Positions 1 through 9,174 of a DNA stretch of 64,000 bases are shown here, in pieces (positions within the stretch are counted from its first letter, which is position 1; each line of letters opens with the position of its first letter). This DNA comes from Lysinibacillus sp. G4S2. GTDB lineage: Bacteria; Bacillota; Bacilli; Bacillales_A; Planococcaceae. The translations under genes were made by a program, and so were the position numbers. The notes beneath the pieces are model-generated. The model was given only the letters and a program-made list of their open reading frames with translations. It searched no databases and had not been told where the DNA came from. The stretch is from positions 2,856,001-2,920,000 of the forward strand of contig NZ_JAUCFJ010000002.1 of NCBI RefSeq assembly GCF_030348505.1, in the 5' to 3' direction.

Positions 1-130
1 ATACTTACCCAATTAGGTTTCCAAAACAATGTATCAAGATGATAAACTTTAATTTTAACTTTTCACCTAATTGTCTTACCAATATGGATTTTCCTGACCC
101 ACCCGACCAGATAAGTACAGCCTTTATCAT
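1..130 (-). pseudogene. P-loop kinase-like (topology modulation) gene start, frameshifted
   Basis: The gene reads leftwards off the window edge from an ATG at 130-128, behind a GAGGGG ribosome-binding site. The first 30 codons give a Walker A-like segment (SGGSGKS, residues 9-15) and the helix LVRQLGEKLKLK, as in small AAA/adenylate-kinase-like 'topology modulation' proteins. The frame then ends at a TAA at 7-5. Shifting by one base at the AAAG run near 47-50 restores KVYHLDTLFWKPNWV, which is the family's expected continuation. A single-base deletion, real or an assembly error, therefore breaks it. The residue before the Walker motif is Trp where Gly is usual. An intact member of the same family lies at 49352-49876. 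Confidence 0.6.
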
Positions 131-393
131 AAGACAACCCCTCGTATTAAATTAAACTAATACCACAAAAAAGTAATAGTTCTTTTTTAAACAACCCTGC
201 TTACGTTAGTTCAAAGAAACAAAAATTTATAATCGTGAACTTAGATAACTTAAGAGTATGATATATTTCTGTATTTTGTATTAGATTTCCTTTAATTATC
301 AAGTCTTTCAAAGGGAATTACATTTATCATAGAACGTAAATGATCCTTTAAATCAATGTTCGACAACAAACATTAACAAAGCCTATTTTAAAA

Positions 394-428
394 GAATCCA
401 TTTTGAAAAGATTGATCAAAATGGATTC
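394..428. terminator. 13-bp perfect stem-loop of a dispersed type
   Basis: GAATCCATTTTGA pairs perfectly with TCAAAATGGATTC around a 9-nt loop. Closely related hairpins with the same TTTTGA/TTGATCAAAA core occur at 13317-13351 and 19550-19584, so this is a repeated hairpin rather than a unique terminator. The rest of the 131-541 gap is AT-rich, and I see no gene in it. Confidence 0.55.
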
Positions 429-541
429 TGAACCAGAAATTTAATTTATGTTATGTTTTTCAATAGATATTAAAATCGTTGATGTTTCCCCATTTAATGG
501 AGGGTAAATTGCAGACGTTACAGAAATCAATAGCCTATAAT

Positions 542-1477
542 CTAATTCTGCGTGTTCATATTTATCAACGATTGATTAAACTTGATTGACTCTTCCCACT
601 GTGGAAAATGACTTGAGCTCTCGAACCAAATGAGTTTTTTTGGTGTTTTTATTGTGTGATAGTAATCCTCTACTAATGAAGAAGAAACATGCCGATCATG
701 ACGTCCCTCAAAAAACGTAACAGGGACATCGAAACTCTTGTATTCACTAAAATCAACTTCCATGAGCTCTTGCCACAAATATTGTATAGATTGTAGACTC
801 CCTTTTTCGCGATGGATTAAATCTTTGAATGTGTACTTTGATGAAAAAATGAAATCCTTTACCAATTGGTTGTAATTGCTTTTTCCATATAAAGAATGTC
901 TGTATCGAACCACTAATTTAGTAACAAATAATAAATCGTTTAACCAATTTTTTTGAGTCAATGATAGGTCAATAGTTCTCAATCGCTGAACAACCTTTTT
1001 TTGATTTCGTTCTTCACTTTCTTTCAGAACAAAATCGTATTGACACTTCAACCCTTTTTTCATGTTAACAACTTGACCACAACCAAAATAACTATGCACT
1101 AGCTGTGGATATTTTTTAATGAACATTAAGCCTAGGACACTTCCCCACGAGTGCCCCAAAAGATAAACTTTTTCTTGGTTAAATGTTTCTAACAAATAAT
1201 GAATTAAACTGTGTAGGTCTTCTATATAAGTTTCAATAGATATTTGTTCCTCTTCAGAAAATTTATAATACGATTTTCCAGCCCCTCTTTGTTCCCAGAC
1301 TACAACATTAAACGTTTTTCCAAGTTCTGAGTTATATTTATACATCAGTGGTAAAGCCGCATCACCTGGACCACCATGCAAATAAACTAAAAGAGGTAGA
1401 TTGTTATCTTCACCAAAAATAGAAATAAATTGTTCGGAAGAGCCTATTTGTATATACTTAGACACTTGAGTTTTCAT
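542..1477 (-). CDS. alpha/beta hydrolase, proline-iminopeptidase-like
   Basis: This is a 311-aa cytosolic serine hydrolase of the alpha/beta fold. The HGGPG oxyanion motif lies at residues 34-38, and the nucleophile elbow GHSWGS places the catalytic Ser at 110. The acid is probably the Asp in EGRHDRH (about residue 259) and the base the His in SSHFPQW (about 291). HGGPG is typical of prolyl aminopeptidases (S33), but the substrate cannot be read from sequence. The ATG follows a GGAGAAGAAA ribosome-binding site. It appears monocistronic, with an insertion-sequence relic upstream. Esterase is an alternative activity. Confidence 0.8.
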   Translation of the reverse strand: MKTQVSKYIQIGSSEQFISIFGEDNNLPLLVYLHGGPGDAALPLMYKYNSELGKTFNVVVWEQRGAGKSYYKFSEEEQISIETYIEDLHSLIHYLLETFNQEKVYLLGHSWGSVLGLMFIKKYPQLVHSYFGCGQVVNMKKGLKCQYDFVLKESEERNQKKVVQRLRTIDLSLTQKNWLNDLLFVTKLVVRYRHSLYGKSNYNQLVKDFIFSSKYTFKDLIHREKGSLQSIQYLWQELMEVDFSEYKSFDVPVTFFEGRHDRHVSSSLVEDYYHTIKTPKKLIWFESSSHFPQWEESIKFNQSLINMNTQN

Positions 1478-1505
1478 TTTCTTCTCCTACCTTACTATCT
1501 ATATG

Positions 1506-1801
1506 TTAAGAAAGCTTACTACTGTCGTTAAAACGATGACGTGGAATCGCCATCTCAATCCCAATCACTCCTAGGCGCAAGCATAGCCATGACGAAAACA
1601 ACGTAACGTTTGTGCATGGCGAATCGTTTTCCCTTGGCAAATTGGACATGCTACTGAATAAGCACATACAGTAATAGGAAATACATTTGGTTCTTCATCA
1701 GATGAAAAAGAAACTTCGAAAAAAGATGGTAACGGTAATAGCATTTTAATAAACTTGGAATACAAAGTGAAAACTCCTCTCGTGGTTTGTCTGGACAACA
1801 A
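1506..1801 (-). pseudogene. ISL3-family transposase remnant
   Basis: The first 76 codons (1801-1571) look like the N-terminus of ISL3-family transposases: a LLPLP-like helix followed by a zinc-finger start, CPICQ, and a reduced second Cys cluster. The frame stops at 1571. After a frame shift, 1573-1506 encodes LGVIGIEMAIPRHRFND, which resembles the first DDE block of this family (LGVDDFAxRRGHRYGT). Most of the gene is missing. A matching terminal repeat lies upstream at 1862-1893. The family call is from motif recall; a profile search would settle it. Confidence 0.5.
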
Positions 1802-1861
1802 TTACGATACGTGAGTTTTCGCTTTTTTTCTATAGTAAAATGTAAAATTATTGAATTAATA

Positions 1862-1893
1862 GAAAATCAACCACAAGTTTTGGTAAAGAGCCA
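1862..1893 (-). repeat. ISL3-type terminal inverted repeat
   Basis: Read on the minus strand from 1893 the sequence begins GGCTCTTTACCAAAACTTG. ISL3-family ends characteristically begin GGCTCTT. It lies 60 bp upstream of the transposase relic start, where the left end should be. Variants of the same end bound the MITE-like elements at 25182-25304, 43500-43802 and 49913-50175. Confidence 0.55.
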
Positions 1894-2012
1894 ATTAATT
1901 ACCATGAAAAAATCCAATGATTTGTTATATCGATGAGTTCGCTTTATGCAAAGTTAACGATTGTGCAATCGTAAATTTTGTCATCTCCAACTGACTTACT
2001 AAAATGAAAAAT

Positions 2013-2040
2013 CCCGATTATCAAATATATGATAATCGGG
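2013..2040 (-). terminator. terminator of ddh
   Basis: CCCGATTATC and GATAATCGGG form a perfect 10-bp stem with an 8-nt loop. In the minus direction it is followed by a T-rich stretch, 18 bp after the ddh stop. Confidence 0.8.
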
Positions 2041-2058
2041 TATTTGTATAGTTCAAAA

Positions 2059-3039
2059 TTATAAAAGTTCTTTACGTAAGTCAGCAGCTGATTTTGGTGA
2101 TAACAGACCGAATGGGATATCGAATACTGTTTTTGCACCTTTATCTCCAGCTTGGCTTAAACGATGTGCCGCACGTGCATAGGCAACAAGAACACTTGAC
2201 GTGAAGTTTGGATTACTTTCAAGTTTTAATGAGAATTCAAGAATTTGTTGATCGTTAGCGCCACTTTCACCACTACGAATGACGAATCCACCATGAGGCA
2301 TACCTGTGTGGTTCGCTTTAAATTCCTCTTCAGAAATAAAGTTTACTGTTGTATCATACTCATCAAAATAGTTTGGCATTGTCACAATCTCTTGCTCAAC
2401 TTTTACTGCATCTGCACCTTCCTCAAGTACAACCCAACATTCACGTGCATGTTTTTCACGTGTTGTCAGCTCAGGATTTTCACCGTTACGAACACGTTCT
2501 ACAGCCTCTTTAATCGGTAATGTGTATTGTACAGCATTTTTAACACCTTCGATGCGTCGTACAGCATCTGAGTGACCTTGACTTAAACCATCTCCCCAGA
2601 ATGTATAAGTTGTACCTACTGGTAGAACTGATTCCCCAAGTACACGATTTAATGAGAATAAACCCGGATCCCAGCCAACTGAAATGACTGATACTTTGCC
2701 AGATTTTTGTGCCGCTTCATCTACAGCTTCGAAAAACTCAGGAATTTTCGCATGTGTATCAAAACTATCAATTGTATTAAACCATTGTGCAAAGTGTGGT
2801 CCTTGCTCTGGTAAATCAGTTGCAGAGCCACCACATAAAATCATTACATCAATGTCATTTTGGAATTTTTCAGCATCATCCACTAAATACACGCTTGCAT
2901 TACTTGCGATGTTTACAGTTGAAGGATCACGACGTGTGAATACAGCTACTAATTCCATATCTGGATTTTGTGAAATTGCATATTCCACTCCGCGCCCTAA
3001 ATTTCCATAACCTACAATACCTACTCGAATTGAACTCAT
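2059..3039 (-). CDS. ddh: meso-diaminopimelate D-dehydrogenase
   Basis: This 326-aa cytosolic enzyme catalyses the NADPH-dependent reductive amination of L-2-amino-6-oxopimelate (from tetrahydrodipicolinate) to meso-DAP, the one-step shortcut to lysine and cell-wall precursors. The N-terminal Rossmann motif GIVGYGNLGRG is at residues 7-17, followed by FTRRDPS for NADP binding. The C-terminal dimerisation and substrate domain contains HTGMPHGGFV. Length and sequence agree closely with the well-known Lysinibacillus (Bacillus) sphaericus enzyme as I remember it. The start follows GAGGAGG. It is monocistronic with its own terminator. Confidence 0.95.
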   Translation of the reverse strand: MSSIRVGIVGYGNLGRGVEYAISQNPDMELVAVFTRRDPSTVNIASNASVYLVDDAEKFQNDIDVMILCGGSATDLPEQGPHFAQWFNTIDSFDTHAKIPEFFEAVDEAAQKSGKVSVISVGWDPGLFSLNRVLGESVLPVGTTYTFWGDGLSQGHSDAVRRIEGVKNAVQYTLPIKEAVERVRNGENPELTTREKHARECWVVLEEGADAVKVEQEIVTMPNYFDEYDTTVNFISEEEFKANHTGMPHGGFVIRSGESGANDQQILEFSLKLESNPNFTSSVLVAYARAAHRLSQAGDKGAKTVFDIPFGLLSPKSAADLRKELL

Positions 3040-3321
3040 TAAAATTCCTCCTCACGATTACGTGACTATGTGAAGTCCTTCACGTTAAATCTACTTACAA
3101 TAATACGTTGTGTTATAAAAATTCACAATAGTTTGAGTACGTGTTTTTTTCTAAAAATTATACAAATTTTCTATGATTTCTATTCGTCAAAGGCATGAAT
3201 ACGGTTACATATTACTAAATTGATTTACTAACCTTTAAGTTTTCGTAAAAGCCTTGTAAATGAAGACTTTTCTCACAACATGTCTTGTACAATAAAACTA
3301 ACGACAAAGGGGGCATGTTGA

Positions 3322-3630
3322 ATGAAAAGTAATTGTTACTCACCAAGCACAACATTGGAACAAGGAGAATTACTTGCTAGTCCATTCCGAAATGCACAAA
3401 AATCTGCTAAAGCTCATAGTACAAACACCGAAACTAAGGCAATGGTTAAAAGATTTTCACCTAACAAACACCAATGTATAGGCGTTATACCTTTTGGCGT
3501 TACGGAAGAAACCCTAGATCCATCCATACAAAAACAAAGAAGCAATGAGATTAACTCTTATCATAGCGGCAAAGAAATTGCGCGCTGGTTGATTAAAAAA
3601 AGTGAATATAATAAGGCTAGGACTGACTAA
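3322..3630 (+). CDS. small hypothetical protein
   Basis: I do not recognise this 102-aa protein. It is hydrophilic and basic, with no signal peptide or membrane segment; the middle (GVIPFGVTEETLDPS) is the most ordered-looking part. The ATG follows an AAAGGGGG ribosome-binding site at 3307-3314, and TTGTAA/TACAAT boxes about 40 bp upstream could form a promoter. Codon use resembles its neighbours, so it is probably real. It stands alone between ddh and a region of decayed sequence. Confidence 0.6.
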   Translation: MKSNCYSPSTTLEQGELLASPFRNAQKSAKAHSTNTETKAMVKRFSPNKHQCIGVIPFGVTEETLDPSIQKQRSNEINSYHSGKEIARWLIKKSEYNKARTD

Positions 3631-4100
3631 ACCTGAAATACGTTTCCTTACTTCTTCAGCATAGGATCGAGGTTCCCTAGTCTTTTGCACTTTATTTGGA
3701 CACTATCTTTATACAAAAAAGTTACATTTAACTTGTTTTTCGACATGTTTTAAGTTGGTGTAGAGCTAGAGATTCAAGATGCTTTATTGGTTTAAAAGGA
3801 GTAAAAACGGAGAATCAATATATATTATGAGATTTTTAGACTTGTTAGGAGATAGTAGCTTAAATCGATTATGACTCTGCATACTTGCATCTGGAGGCTT
3901 TAACTTATTTCAGCGAATGTTTGGACACCCACTGAAAAATAATTAAAACCTGAATTCATCTCATCTTCTATAGAGGTAAGAGACTTCTGTAACTGTGTTG
4001 CACTTACGTTACAAAACAACATTTGTAACTGACGTTTTGCTTTCGCTACAAAAACATATACTGAAAGAATTTATATCTGACTTGTTTACAAGAGAATAGA
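3631..4100. other. gap with decayed repeat copy
   Basis: No intact gene. Roughly 3890-4030 is recognisably homologous to 36440-36590: shared blocks include TTAACTTATTTcAG.GAATGTTT, GCATTCATCT-like and GTAaGAGACTTCTGTa. The 36-kb copy retains an open frame on the minus strand and this one does not, so it looks like the older remnant of the same coding sequence. Confidence 0.45.
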
Positions 4101-4133
4101 GCCGAAAAAACTCGCTATCAAGCTTTTTTCGGC
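4101..4133 (-). terminator. terminator downstream of yqeB-like gene
   Basis: GCCGAAAAAA and TTTTTTCGGC form a stem with a T-run inside the descending arm. It lies about 70 bp past the 4203 stop. Confidence 0.6.
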
Positions 4134-4202
4134 ATAACTTGTATTTTCAAAAACTATTAAAACATATTTTTCACATTTACGAAGTAAGTCACTTATTGTC
4201 AT

Positions 4203-4871
4203 TTATCGATAATATTGACTCTTTTTTATTTCTTTTACTGATACTCTTATTTTCCAAAGCTCTTTAGCTAACTGAAATACTTCTTCATCATCGCCATCTT
4301 CAATTGCAATTTTCCTTGCTTTAAATAGAGCATTCGCAGTAGGTGATAGATCAGGACAATCTACTACCCACTTTTTATAATCTTCTTTAAATGGCTCACT
4401 ATCACTCCAACGATAATCATGTTTTAAAAATGCAGCACCCACTGTATTTTTATTCAGCTCTTGTTTAAATCGGAAAAGTTCTTTCTCATCATTACCTAAT
4501 AATACTATTTGCTTTCCATCCATAAAAACAAGTGAGATATCTTTCTTTTTAAAGTTCATTTCATCATTTCTAAGTTTTAAAATAATTTTGTCATCGTCTA
4601 TTGTCATTTCTAAACTTTCATGAAAAGACCAAATAGTTAATGCGATTCCCGCAATCAAACCAAGAGCCATAGTGATGAAACCTACCCATGCTCCATGATA
4701 AGATGCAATAAAATTTAAAGGTCCTTGAAAAGGTACCCATGGTAAAGTACTAGCCCATTTAGCAATACTCGGAAGAAACCATCCTAGCACTAAACCGATA
4801 AGTGGGAAGCCAACCCACATTATAACTTTATCGGTTTTTGAAAAATTTAATATTGTATGATTATTACTCAT
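4203..4871 (-). CDS. yqeB: YqeB family membrane protein
   Basis: This 222-aa protein has two N-terminal membrane helices (about residues 17-35 and 58-82) and a cytosolic C-terminal domain. It resembles Bacillus YqeB along its length: GLVLGWFLPSIAKWA, VFMDGKQIVLLG and the C-terminal KKSQYYR are the recognisable blocks. Function is not established in the family. An ATG follows a GGGTGG-like site (cccaccctttt on the plus strand). It is transcribed alone, with a terminator at 4101-4133. Confidence 0.75.
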   Translation of the reverse strand: MSNNHTILNFSKTDKVIMWVGFPLIGLVLGWFLPSIAKWASTLPWVPFQGPLNFIASYHGAWVGFITMALGLIAGIALTIWSFHESLEMTIDDDKIILKLRNDEMNFKKKDISLVFMDGKQIVLLGNDEKELFRFKQELNKNTVGAAFLKHDYRWSDSEPFKEDYKKWVVDCPDLSPTANALFKARKIAIEDGDDEEVFQLAKELWKIRVSVKEIKKSQYYR

Positions 4872-5256
4872 TAAAGTCCACCCTTTTAAAATAAAACTCT
4901 AGTAATGGCTTTTCTTTATTTTGCCATGACATATAGTTGAATAACGCTAATAAAGTTGTTATTTAAAAACACCACACACTTTCTTCTATGACCCTCTCTA
5001 AAAATTTCTCCCGCGTATAGTTATTAATATGTAATTATGTTTAAAAATTACATCCCTCCAAAAACTTGTTGCCCCTACTTTTTTTCACCATTATAAACGT
5101 TTTTCACCAGACAATAGTAAATAATACCATCTATAGAGGTTGACCGTCAAAAAAAGGTTTTTGTTATTTCCCAATTACATTGTTTCCTTGAAATGAAACT
5201 TTGGACTGTTCATGTATTTGTTGTTTATGACCTTTAAAAGCTACTACATTCTTTCC
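4872..5256. other. 385-bp gap, nothing assigned
   Basis: AT-rich spacer between the 5' end of the YqeB-like gene and the 3' end of the Crp-family regulator. It must hold the promoter of the former. I see no open frame or strong hairpin. Confidence 0.5.
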
Positions 5257-5919
5257 TCACTGTATTTCCTGAGCCAATTCGGAAAGACGCTCTTCATTTA
5301 TAATGTGATAGCCATTCTTTTTCTTTTCTAAAATTTGTTCTTCGCAAAATTGCGCAAGTACGTATAATAAATGTCGATAAGACACCCCTAAATATTCACA
5401 GATTTCAGTATGCTTTTCTTTATAGACTCCTTGATCTGACGATAATTGGATAAAGGCTGCAAGTCGATTTTCAAGTGGATATGCTTGATTTTGTGTATAT
5501 TTAGAAGTCATATTTGTCGCCTTTTCCCCTAAAAACACACAGAGATTACGTAAAAAAAGCACATCGTTGAGTAATTTTTCTTTACACGACTGTTTAATAG
5601 AGTAACAAATCGTTTCGGTCAACGTTTGGATCCCCTTCGTATATCTCGCTTCATTTAGCAATTCAATTTCCCCCATAAAACGCGGTGCCTCTAGATACTC
5701 GATAAGCGAGACTTTACCGTTTTTATGCGTCATATATAGTTTCGTTTTTCCTTCGATCATGTAGTACAGCGTATCTGGAAATGATCCTTCTTTAAAAATC
5801 CATTCGCCTTTTTCAAATTTACATACTTCCAGAAATGGATCAATATCAAAGGAGAAAAAATCATCAATCGGATATTTTTCCAAATAGTTGGAACGTTCTT
5901 CAGCTGTCAGTATATGCAT
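5257..5919 (-). CDS. yeiL: Crp/Fnr-family regulator, YeiL-like
   Basis: This 220-aa transcription factor has an N-terminal cyclic-nucleotide-binding-like beta-barrel (about residues 20-130; FKEGSFPDTLYYMIEGKTKLY) and a C-terminal winged helix (about 150-210; YLGVSYRHLLYVLAQF as recognition region). The HTH part fits YeiL-type regulators better than Crp or Fnr, and no Fnr-type N-terminal Cys cluster is visible. It is divergent from an MFS transporter with a palindrome in between, suggesting direct control of that gene and itself. The effector is unknown. Confidence 0.75.
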   Translation of the reverse strand: MHILTAEERSNYLEKYPIDDFFSFDIDPFLEVCKFEKGEWIFKEGSFPDTLYYMIEGKTKLYMTHKNGKVSLIEYLEAPRFMGEIELLNEARYTKGIQTLTETICYSIKQSCKEKLLNDVLFLRNLCVFLGEKATNMTSKYTQNQAYPLENRLAAFIQLSSDQGVYKEKHTEICEYLGVSYRHLLYVLAQFCEEQILEKKKNGYHIINEERLSELAQEIQ

Positions 5920-5945
5920 TTTTTACTCTCTCCTAAGATAAAATA

Positions 5946-5957
5946 TGAGATATCTCA
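5946..5957. promoter_or_regulatory. palindromic operator candidate TGAGATATCTCA
   Basis: A perfect 12-bp palindrome lies between the divergent YeiL-like regulator (start 5919) and the MFS gene (start 6017). Its right arm extends to TCTCACA, giving a Crp-like TGTGA half. It probably binds the adjacent regulator (inference). Confidence 0.5.
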
Positions 5958-6016
5958 CATTATTGTAGCGTTGAACGTGCTATTATTCAACATAGTTAAT
6001 GGAGGTACGTAAAATT

Positions 6017-7168
6017 ATGAACAATCAACGATGGCTTTCTCAAAATTTCTTTGCATTTTTTATTACATGGGGTATTTTCTTACCTTACTGGACAGGTTGG
6101 CTTGTAGATGTTAAACATCTTACAGTATCACAGGCAAGTGTTGTGATGGGCTGTGGTCTTTTAGCACGAGCTATTTCAAATCTTTTTTTCTTCCCGACTC
6201 TTGCAAAATATGTGCACAATAAGCGACTAATTAGCATACTAGCAATAGGTGCACTAATTACAACTTTCCTTTACATACCAAGCACAAGCTTCATCTCGCT
6301 TCTTATCGTTACCCTGTTATTTAACGTTTTTTATCCAGCTTTGCTACCTGCTGTTGAAAGTAGTGCAGCAACACTAGTACAGCATGGTCATGTACACTAT
6401 GGTAAAAGCCGCTCATATGGCTCAGTTGGTTTTGTCATTGCGGTATTAATTATTAGTATGCTGACTGGTGTATTTGGTAAAAACGCTATCTATTGGAGTA
6501 TGATCCTCAGCCTTATCGGAATGCTGTTAATGCAACAATTGGCTACACCAAAAGAGTTACTCGTTGTGCCAACAAAAGAACAACGTGCAAAATCGTTGTC
6601 GATGAAAACATTATGGAGTATTAAAGGCTTCCCTATTGTTTTATTAATCGTTACGCTATTGCAGGGCGCACATGCTTCTTATTACAGCTACGGCTATATT
6701 TATTTAGGTGATTTACATGTTGATCCATTCTATATGGGAATGATTATTAACATCGCCGTTATTTGCGAAATCATCTATTTTATGAAGGCAGATACACTAT
6801 TTAAAAAATGGCGTTCATCTTCTTTATTACTTTTAGCTGCAAGTGGTTCTTCCTTACGTTGGTTACTGATTTACCTATTCCCTAATGTCTGGGTATTTAT
6901 CGCCTCTCAAACATTGCACGCATTATCATTTGCACTCGCACATTTCGCTTTTATTGGCTATTTAACAAAAACATTGCCGAAGGAGCAAATTCCGAATGCA
7001 CAAGGCCTTTACTCGGCATTAGCAATGGGATTAAGTACAGCTATCCTTACATTTTTAGGTGGCTATTTATACGAAATTTCGCCTGGACTATCATTTGCAG
7101 CAATGCTTATTTGTACTATTCCAGCAATCGGTATATTGCTTGCTACTAGAAATAAATATCAATATTAA
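6017..7168 (+). CDS. MFS transporter (MFS_1-like, 12 TM)
   Basis: This 383-aa integral membrane transporter has about 12 hydrophobic helices. WGIFLPYWTGWLVDVKHLT at the N-terminus and YSALAMGLSTAILTFLGGYLYE near the C-terminus resemble the LacY/HcaT-like MFS branch. I chose the ATG at 6017 because GGAGG at 6001-6005 sits 11 nt upstream; the earlier in-frame ATG at 5999 overlaps that ribosome-binding site. The substrate is unknown. Divergence from the YeiL-like regulator suggests it is that regulator's target. Confidence 0.8.
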   Translation: MNNQRWLSQNFFAFFITWGIFLPYWTGWLVDVKHLTVSQASVVMGCGLLARAISNLFFFPTLAKYVHNKRLISILAIGALITTFLYIPSTSFISLLIVTLLFNVFYPALLPAVESSAATLVQHGHVHYGKSRSYGSVGFVIAVLIISMLTGVFGKNAIYWSMILSLIGMLLMQQLATPKELLVVPTKEQRAKSLSMKTLWSIKGFPIVLLIVTLLQGAHASYYSYGYIYLGDLHVDPFYMGMIINIAVICEIIYFMKADTLFKKWRSSSLLLLAASGSSLRWLLIYLFPNVWVFIASQTLHALSFALAHFAFIGYLTKTLPKEQIPNAQGLYSALAMGLSTAILTFLGGYLYEISPGLSFAAMLICTIPAIGILLATRNKYQY

Positions 7169-7173
7169 AAAAC

Positions 7174-7206
7174 AAGCAGGTGAAGACATTGGATCTTCAC
7201 CTGCTT
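7174..7206. terminator. bidirectional terminator between MFS and oxalate decarboxylase genes
   Basis: AAGCAGGTGAAGA pairs with TCTTCACCTGCTT around a short loop, with A-runs on the left and T-runs on the right. It serves the convergent genes ending at 7168 and 7217. Confidence 0.85.
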
Positions 7207-7216
7207 TTCTATATGC

Positions 7217-8401
7217 TCACCTTGGATAATAAGAAAATCCAGGATATTTTACAACCGGCCACTTTTCCTTTCTTAAAACATTGAGAAGTTCAGGACCAAC
7301 ATGTAAATTGCTCTTTACTATTTCAGCTGGAGTTAAAGCCATCCATTGATTTAACGAGACATCCTGAAATCTATCACTTTTAAACATTTCAAGGAACCAT
7401 AATGTCTCAGTACCGGTATTCTCAATATAATGACCATTTGCAAACGGCACATAACCTACATCTCCTGCACGATAATCGAATGTTCTAGCCACACCGTTAG
7501 CTGCAAACACTGTCATACGACCTTTTCCTTGAAGATAATATTGCCATTCGTCGTTATTCGGATGCCAATGCATCTCTCGCATAGCACCGGGCTCAATTTC
7601 TACAAGTGCGGCTGCAATATTTTTGGAAATTGGAAAGTTTGTAGAATCCACAATTCTAACACTGCCACCAGGTGTTTTGATAGGAGTTTGTGTAAGTAGA
7701 CGATGTTTGAAGGTTTGAGGGACTTTACCGTATGGGGATTGTACCTTCTGTGTGTCGATAGGTCCTGGAACTTTATCTTGATAAATATAGACCTGTTCTT
7801 TCGGGATTTGGTTAAAAGCGCTAATAGGGACGCCAAAATTGGAAGACAGCACATCTTTAGGAGTATGAGCAAACCAATCAGATATAGAAAATGTATTAAG
7901 ATCTGAGAAATTTCCATCATCAAACACCAGTAGAAATTCACAGCCATCTTCAAGACCTTGTATGGAATGAGGAATTCCTGGTGGGAAATACCATAAGTCC
8001 CCCGGTCCTACATCAGCAATAAAATTATGTCCATTTTGATCAACAGCTGTAATGCGTGCATGACCAAGAAGCATATACGACCATTCTGCTTGTTGATGCC
8101 AATGAAGCTCACGTACTCCACCTGGTGTCAAACTCATATTGACCCCTGCCAATGTAGTAGCAATTGGCAATTCACGAGCAGTAATTTCCCGGGACCAACC
8201 GCCATGATTTAAGGTCATATACGTATCAGAAAAAGAGAACTTTAAATTAGGTACAAGTCCAGCATCTGTTATTGGAGGGACAAGCATATCAGGGTTTTCC
8301 AGATCCCTCATAACATCTCTTGGCCCTTTATCTACCCCTCCCGCCCCATCTTTCCGAATAGGCTGTGGAACATATGAATAGCCCTCTGGCATGTTCTCCA
8401 A
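7217..8401 (-). CDS. oxdC: bicupin oxalate decarboxylase-like enzyme
   Basis: This 394-aa Mn-dependent bicupin would convert oxalate to formate and CO2. Cupin 1 ligands are H100, H102, E106 and H145; cupin 2 ligands are H278, H280, E285 and H324, with the conserved active-site E338. Length matches Bacillus OxdC/OxdD (about 385-392 aa). The mobile active-site lid (SENS in B. subtilis OxdC) reads SDLN at 166-169, so the proton-donor Glu is replaced by Asp. This could alter the decarboxylase/oxidase balance. The start is TTG 8401 behind GAGGTG; the ATG three codons later is an alternative. Followed by a shared terminator. Confidence 0.88.
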   Translation of the reverse strand: MENMPEGYSYVPQPIRKDGAGGVDKGPRDVMRDLENPDMLVPPITDAGLVPNLKFSFSDTYMTLNHGGWSREITARELPIATTLAGVNMSLTPGGVRELHWHQQAEWSYMLLGHARITAVDQNGHNFIADVGPGDLWYFPPGIPHSIQGLEDGCEFLLVFDDGNFSDLNTFSISDWFAHTPKDVLSSNFGVPISAFNQIPKEQVYIYQDKVPGPIDTQKVQSPYGKVPQTFKHRLLTQTPIKTPGGSVRIVDSTNFPISKNIAAALVEIEPGAMREMHWHPNNDEWQYYLQGKGRMTVFAANGVARTFDYRAGDVGYVPFANGHYIENTGTETLWFLEMFKSDRFQDVSLNQWMALTPAEIVKSNLHVGPELLNVLRKEKWPVVKYPGFSYYPR

Positions 8402-8476
8402 TGATTCACCTCTTCATAAAGAAATCGTTATTTAAATATGTATGGATTCTTTACTTGGATTATTCATTACTCGTTG

Positions 8477-8992
8477 TTAAAAAATAGAACCACCCAGAGT
8501 TGAAAAAACAATGACTTGTTTGTCTTTTAATACAATCTCTCGCTCTTTTTTCATCCCCATATTAATCGCTACTTTTTGAGATGCTGAATTGCCAATTTGA
8601 ATAAGGGCTATTAACTTATTTAAAGATAATTCTTTTTCACCATAAGCTCTCAAAGCTTTCGCCACTTCTGTCGCATAACCCATCGCCCAAAAATTTGGTG
8701 CAATCCAGTAGCCTATTTCGATTTGTTCTTCCTCCATAATGCTTTGAGGCACAAGTCCTGCATGTCCAATTCGTTCGTTGGTTGCTTTTAGTTCAATTAT
8801 TTTCAATCCATATGCTTCATTCTTTTCATAAGACTCAAAAATCCAATTTAAAAAACTTCTAGCTTGCTCTTCGTTACGAGTTTCGCCGCTTCCAATGTAC
8901 TGCATCACCTGTTCATTTGATAACAGTGATTGTAATAAATCAAAATCCTCTTCTTTATAATCTCTAAGTTTCAATCTTTTAGTTTCTAACAT
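8477..8992 (-). CDS. GNAT acetyltransferase, RimJ/RimL type
   Basis: This 171-aa N-acetyltransferase begins with the family signature LETKRLKLRDYKEEDFDLL. The acetyl-CoA-binding region lies around residues 105-150 (IGYWIAPNFWAMGYATEVAKAL). The acceptor (protein N-terminus or small molecule) cannot be predicted. I chose the ATG at 8992 because AGTGAGG is 6 nt upstream; the GTG at 9004 overlaps that site. Transcribed alone. Confidence 0.8.
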   Translation of the reverse strand: MLETKRLKLRDYKEEDFDLLQSLLSNEQVMQYIGSGETRNEEQARSFLNWIFESYEKNEAYGLKIIELKATNERIGHAGLVPQSIMEEEQIEIGYWIAPNFWAMGYATEVAKALRAYGEKELSLNKLIALIQIGNSASQKVAINMGMKKEREIVLKDKQVIVFSTLGGSIF

Positions 8993-9027
8993 GATTAACC
9001 TCACTTTCTAAAACTTTTATATTATTT

Positions 9028-9174
9028 CAGGTGTTGACCATTTTTATCCAGCCTTATTAATTAAAAAGCTCTGATTTCCGCAACAGGCTACAATTAGTTG
9101 AACATGGGGTATATTAGCAAAACACTCCTTTTATCATTCAATAATAAACCTATTTTTCCTAATCAACATGCCTG
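9028..9174 (+). repeat. MITE family 1, core-deleted copy
   Basis: Begins CAGGTGTTGA and ends AATCAACATGCCTG, an imperfect inverted repeat. The interior (GATTTCCGC..CAGGCTACAATTAGTTG, then the AATAATAAACCTATTTTTCCT block) matches the element at 63143-63398 in reverse orientation but lacks its GC-rich core of about 110 bp. Flanks ATATTATT and ATATCATT could be a decayed 8-bp target duplication. Confidence 0.65.
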
